DNA from: Terramyces sp. JEL0728 | Taxonomy: Eukaryota; Chytridiomycota; Chytridiomycetes; Rhizophydiales; Terramycetaceae | Assembly: GCA_027603945.1 (NCBI GenBank) | Contig: JADIIU010000059.1 | Coordinates: forward strand, 1 to 64,000 | Length of the DNA stretch: 64,000 bases | Direction: 5' to 3' | Shown here: positions 61,501 through 64,000 of the stretch, in pieces | Position numbering within the stretch: the first letter of the stretch is position 1 | Layout: each line of letters opens with the position of its first letter | Made by a program: the position numbers and the translations under genes | The notes under the pieces: model-generated | Seen by the model: only the letters and a program-made list of their open reading frames with translations | Database searches by the model: none | What the model was told of the DNA's origin: nothing

Positions 61501-63076
61501 CCACTTGGTTGCAAAATGGCTGCCAATTTTGGAAAAGAAATTGGAAGCTTTATCTGTTGGGGCAAACCCTTCCTTCAGAGTTTTCCTTTCAGCCGAGCCT
61601 GCAGGCGATCCTGCGTACCATATTATTCCAATCTCCATTCTTCAAGCTTCTATTAAGATAACCAACGAGCCTCCAACGGGAATGCAGGCAAATATCCACA
61701 GAGCTCTGGATAACTTTACTCAAGAGAGCATAGAAAGATGCTCAAAGGATGCTGAATTTAGAACCATCCTGTTTGCTTTATGCTATTTCCATGCTGTAGT
61801 GCTTGAAAGACGAAAGTTTGGCACTCAGGGTTGGAACAAAGGTTATCCATTTAGCACTGGCGATTTGATGATTTCAACAGATGTGCTCTACAACTACCTG
61901 GAAACCTTCTCTAAAGTGCCCTGGACCGATTTGCGATATATGTTTGGAGAAATTATGTATGGAGGCCATATCTCTGATGACTGGGATAGAATTTTATGTT
62001 CGAGTTACCTGGATGTGTATATTAGAGAGGAGATGCTTGAAGGAGGTTTCGAATTAGCTCCTGGGTTTGCCGCCCCTCCAACGTCAGACTACAAAGACTA
62101 CCATAGGTACATTGACGAAAATCTGCCACCAGAATCTCCAAACTTGTACGGCTTGCATCCAAATGCAGAAATCGGCGTCCTTTCCAAGATGGCAGATAAA
62201 ATGTTCAAAACAATTTTGGAAATGCAGCCTGGTGACACGTCTGGTGGTGGAGGTGCATCAAAGGAAGAAAAAGTGAAGGCATTCCTGGACGAAATCATGG
62301 AAAAATTGCCAGACAGCTTTAATGTGCAAGAATTAATGGCAAGAGTCGAAGAAAGAACTCCGTATATATCTGTTGCCCTGCAAGAATGTGATAGAATGAG
62401 CATGCTGACATCGGAAATTAGAAGGTCTTTGAAGGAACTAGAGTTGGGATTGAAAGGTGATTTGACAATCTCTGAAAATATGGAAATGCTGATGAACTCG
62501 CTATTCATGAATGAAATCCCAGCAAGATGGGACAAACTGGCGTATCCATCCATGCAACCACTCGGTGCTTGGTACGGAGATTTGCTCCAGAGAATTAGAG
62601 AGCTAGAACAATGGGTTGCAGAGTTTGCCCTTCCTTCCGTGGTATGGATGCCTGGTTTATTCAATCCCCAATCCTTCTTGACTGCTATTATGCAGACCAC
62701 TGCTCGTAAGAACGAATGGCCGTTGGATCGAATGGTTCTCACTGTCGATGTAATGAAGAAAGCCAAAGACGAATTTTCTGGGGCTCCAAGAGAAGGTGCA
62801 TACATCCATGGTCTATTTATGGAAGGAGCAAGGTGGGATACCGGTACTGGAATGATCCAAGAATCTCTATTGAAGGAATTAACCCCTTCGATGCCAGTCA
62901 TATATATTAAAGCGATCCCAGTGGACAAACGCGATATGAAAGGAGTGTATGAGTGCCCAGTATATAGAACTAGACAAAGAGGTCCAACGTTTGTATGGAC
63001 GTTTAACTTGAAAACAAAAGAACGGCCACAGAAATGGACATTGGCTGGTGTATGTCTGCTATGTTCTGCAGAGTAA
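49501..63076 (+). CDS. Axonemal outer-arm dynein heavy chain (beta type, DNAH9/11/17-like)
   Basis: Motor of the flagellar outer dynein arm, about 4,482 aa and complete. The N-terminal tail has family marks WPEVVASDVLRHFHMLNGAV and GKTMLPLPHG. The motor has four P-loops: AAA1 GPAGTGKTET (about 55195), AAA2 GNSGTGKSQIW (about 56060), AAA3 GSAGGGKTVL (about 57043) and AAA4 GVGGSGKQSLSR (about 58068). A coiled-coil stalk spans about 58760-59700, followed by AAA5, AAA6 and a C-terminal domain. Introns: 50032-50052, 50381-50401, 50896-50916, 51376-51396, 55508-55529, 61118-61138. ATG 49501 is the first in frame. Strong evidence for a motile flagellum. Confidence 0.96.
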
Positions 63077-63120
63077 TAAATAGCAAGTTATTTTAATGAA
63101 TATTTATTTACACTTTAGAG

Positions 63121-63999
63121 TTAATAGTAAGCCCTATCCGGTTTGAATTTGACGACGTCTTTTTTGTTTCCAAAGATAAGCTTGCCAAGTGGATCCATTA
63201 CCGTGCGTCTATCTTCCCCATACCGTATTTTGCATAAATCCCAACTGTCTTGGTCAAAACATGGGTTGTAGGTTTTGGAAACAAATTCAGAAATACTTTC
63301 CAGGTTTTCTTTTCCGGGATGCAATAGGTTTGAAAGCTTTCGAAGCAATAGGTCGCTTGCAAGGTTTAATTTGACCAGATCAATTGTGATCAATAGGATA
63401 GCAAATACTATGCAGAATGCCGAAATCAGTATCGTAGTAATTTTTAACCCAATATTGATATTTAGGATTTCTGCAGTGTCAATATTCATTGTCGGTACAA
63501 TTACATCCTCGGTATAAAATTGATTAGCTACCCCCATAATTATCATAGAGATCGGCAGCAGTAACATGTCGCTAAAATATTCATCGTCGATAACGCTTCC
63601 TGGGTTGGGGAAGAGGGACGCATCAGAAACAAAATTCTTGTTGATTGTAATACTCGCGTTGGAGAATATCGGGTAGGTCAAACTATACAGTATATCGCTT
63701 CTAAGCGGGTCATTCACGCAGCAAGAGGCTAGATAATAGCAACTTGAAGCGTTTACTGGATTTATCGATGTAATTTCTGTTTTCTTTGCGTTTGTAACCA
63801 AATCCGTGCTGTAAAATGTCATCACTTCGGCACTGACTGCTCTCAAGTAAATTTCACATCTTCTAGTTACCATATCGGGAGACGCTTCAGATTGGCCAGT
63901 TAGGAACATTTTTGCAATGACCGTGTTTAATCCGTATTGATACTTGTCTGTTTGAATCAGGATATTTGAGGTAGAGGCTGTCGGTGTGTAGAGTGTCAT
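63121..63999 (-). CDS. Membrane protein of unknown family (probably 5' partial)
   Basis: 292 codons running to the right edge; an ATG at 63999 could be internal. The sequence is mostly hydrophilic with several cysteines (ASSCYYLASCCVND) and N-glycosylation sites, consistent with an outside-facing domain. One strong transmembrane helix (ITTILISAFCIVFAILLITI) follows, then a short basic cytosolic tail of about 90 residues ending FKPDRAYY. No family recognised. Its stop is 44 bp from the converging dynein stop. Confidence 0.7.
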   Translation of the reverse strand: MTLYTPTASTSNILIQTDKYQYGLNTVIAKMFLTGQSEASPDMVTRRCEIYLRAVSAEVMTFYSTDLVTNAKKTEITSINPVNASSCYYLASCCVNDPLRSDILYSLTYPIFSNASITINKNFVSDASLFPNPGSVIDDEYFSDMLLLPISMIIMGVANQFYTEDVIVPTMNIDTAEILNINIGLKITTILISAFCIVFAILLITIDLVKLNLASDLLLRKLSNLLHPGKENLESISEFVSKTYNPCFDQDSWDLCKIRYGEDRRTVMDPLGKLIFGNKKDVVKFKPDRAYY

Positions 64000-64000
64000 A

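Noticed and set aside
61207..62928. Long minus-strand frames under the dynein 3' end
   Set aside because: Shadows of the dynein coding sequence with no domain content; the plus strand has clear motor motifs.

Overview
The window is nuclear DNA from a compact, AT-leaning eukaryotic genome. Many gene types are fungal: a tail-anchored protein with CBS and PB1 domains, a SigF-like NTF2 protein, an LtrA-type membrane protein, an AVT-type amino-acid transporter, SAGA subunit Hfi1/Ada1 and a cysteine-rich GPI-type surface protein. It also encodes an outer-arm axonemal dynein heavy chain and an ERICH3-like ciliary protein. I infer a flagellated (zoosporic) fungus or near relative, such as a chytrid, rozellid or aphelid. 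The lineage cannot be fixed from sequence alone.

The dominant signal is intron size. Genes look broken by stops and frame changes until short GT...AG pieces are removed. I reconstructed about 110 introns in roughly 30 genes. Almost all are 19-22 nt; a few are 23-25 nt and one is 34 nt. A TAAY-like branch point lies just upstream of the terminal AG. After removal, every complete multi-exon gene has a coding length divisible by three and the conserved family motifs join up. TAA, TAG and TGA all act as stops. One locus carries two 20-nt introns back to back, and one intron is GC-AG.

Layout. 1-9.6 kb: PP6-type phosphatase (5' end outside the window), membrane dipeptidase, Hippo/MST kinase with SARAH domain, CBS-PB1 protein (-), an unresolved stretch, LtrA protein, SigF-like NTF2 protein (-). 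9.7-20.1 kb: Ser/Thr-rich single-pass surface protein, ALG3 (-), amino-acid transporter (-), IPP isomerase (-), RecQ helicase (-), Hfi1/Ada1, CZIB. 20.3-28.8 kb: ERICH3-like protein, small basic protein (-), tandem Nab2/ZC3H14 paralogs, ERGIC3/Erv46, aquaporin. 28.8-30.7 kb: AT-rich, almost gene-free island. 30.7-41.2 kb: mitochondrial carrier (-), DUF2470-like membrane protein, CARNMT1 (-), two choline/ethanolamine kinase paralogs, four-CBS protein, small mitochondrial-like protein (-), Fun30/SMARCAD1 remodeler, GPI-type Cys-rich protein (-). 41.5-64 kb: MT-A70 family protein, NDC80 (-), Gemin2, VOC protein, double homeodomain protein (-), PARN (-), dynein heavy chain, and a membrane protein running off the right edge (-).

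Compaction is extreme. Three divergent gene pairs have start codons only 23-27 bp apart. Convergent stop codons lie 2, 7 and 8 bp apart. At least nine genes fuse the stop codon to the poly(A) signal as TAATAAA. The genes are mostly housekeeping: RNA processing (Gemin2, PARN, Nab2), chromatin and genome stability (Fun30, RecQ, SAGA, NDC80), secretion and glycosylation (ERGIC3, ALG3), lipid precursors (choline kinases, IDI) and flagellar motility. No mobile elements, rRNA, confident tRNA or CRISPR arrays were seen.
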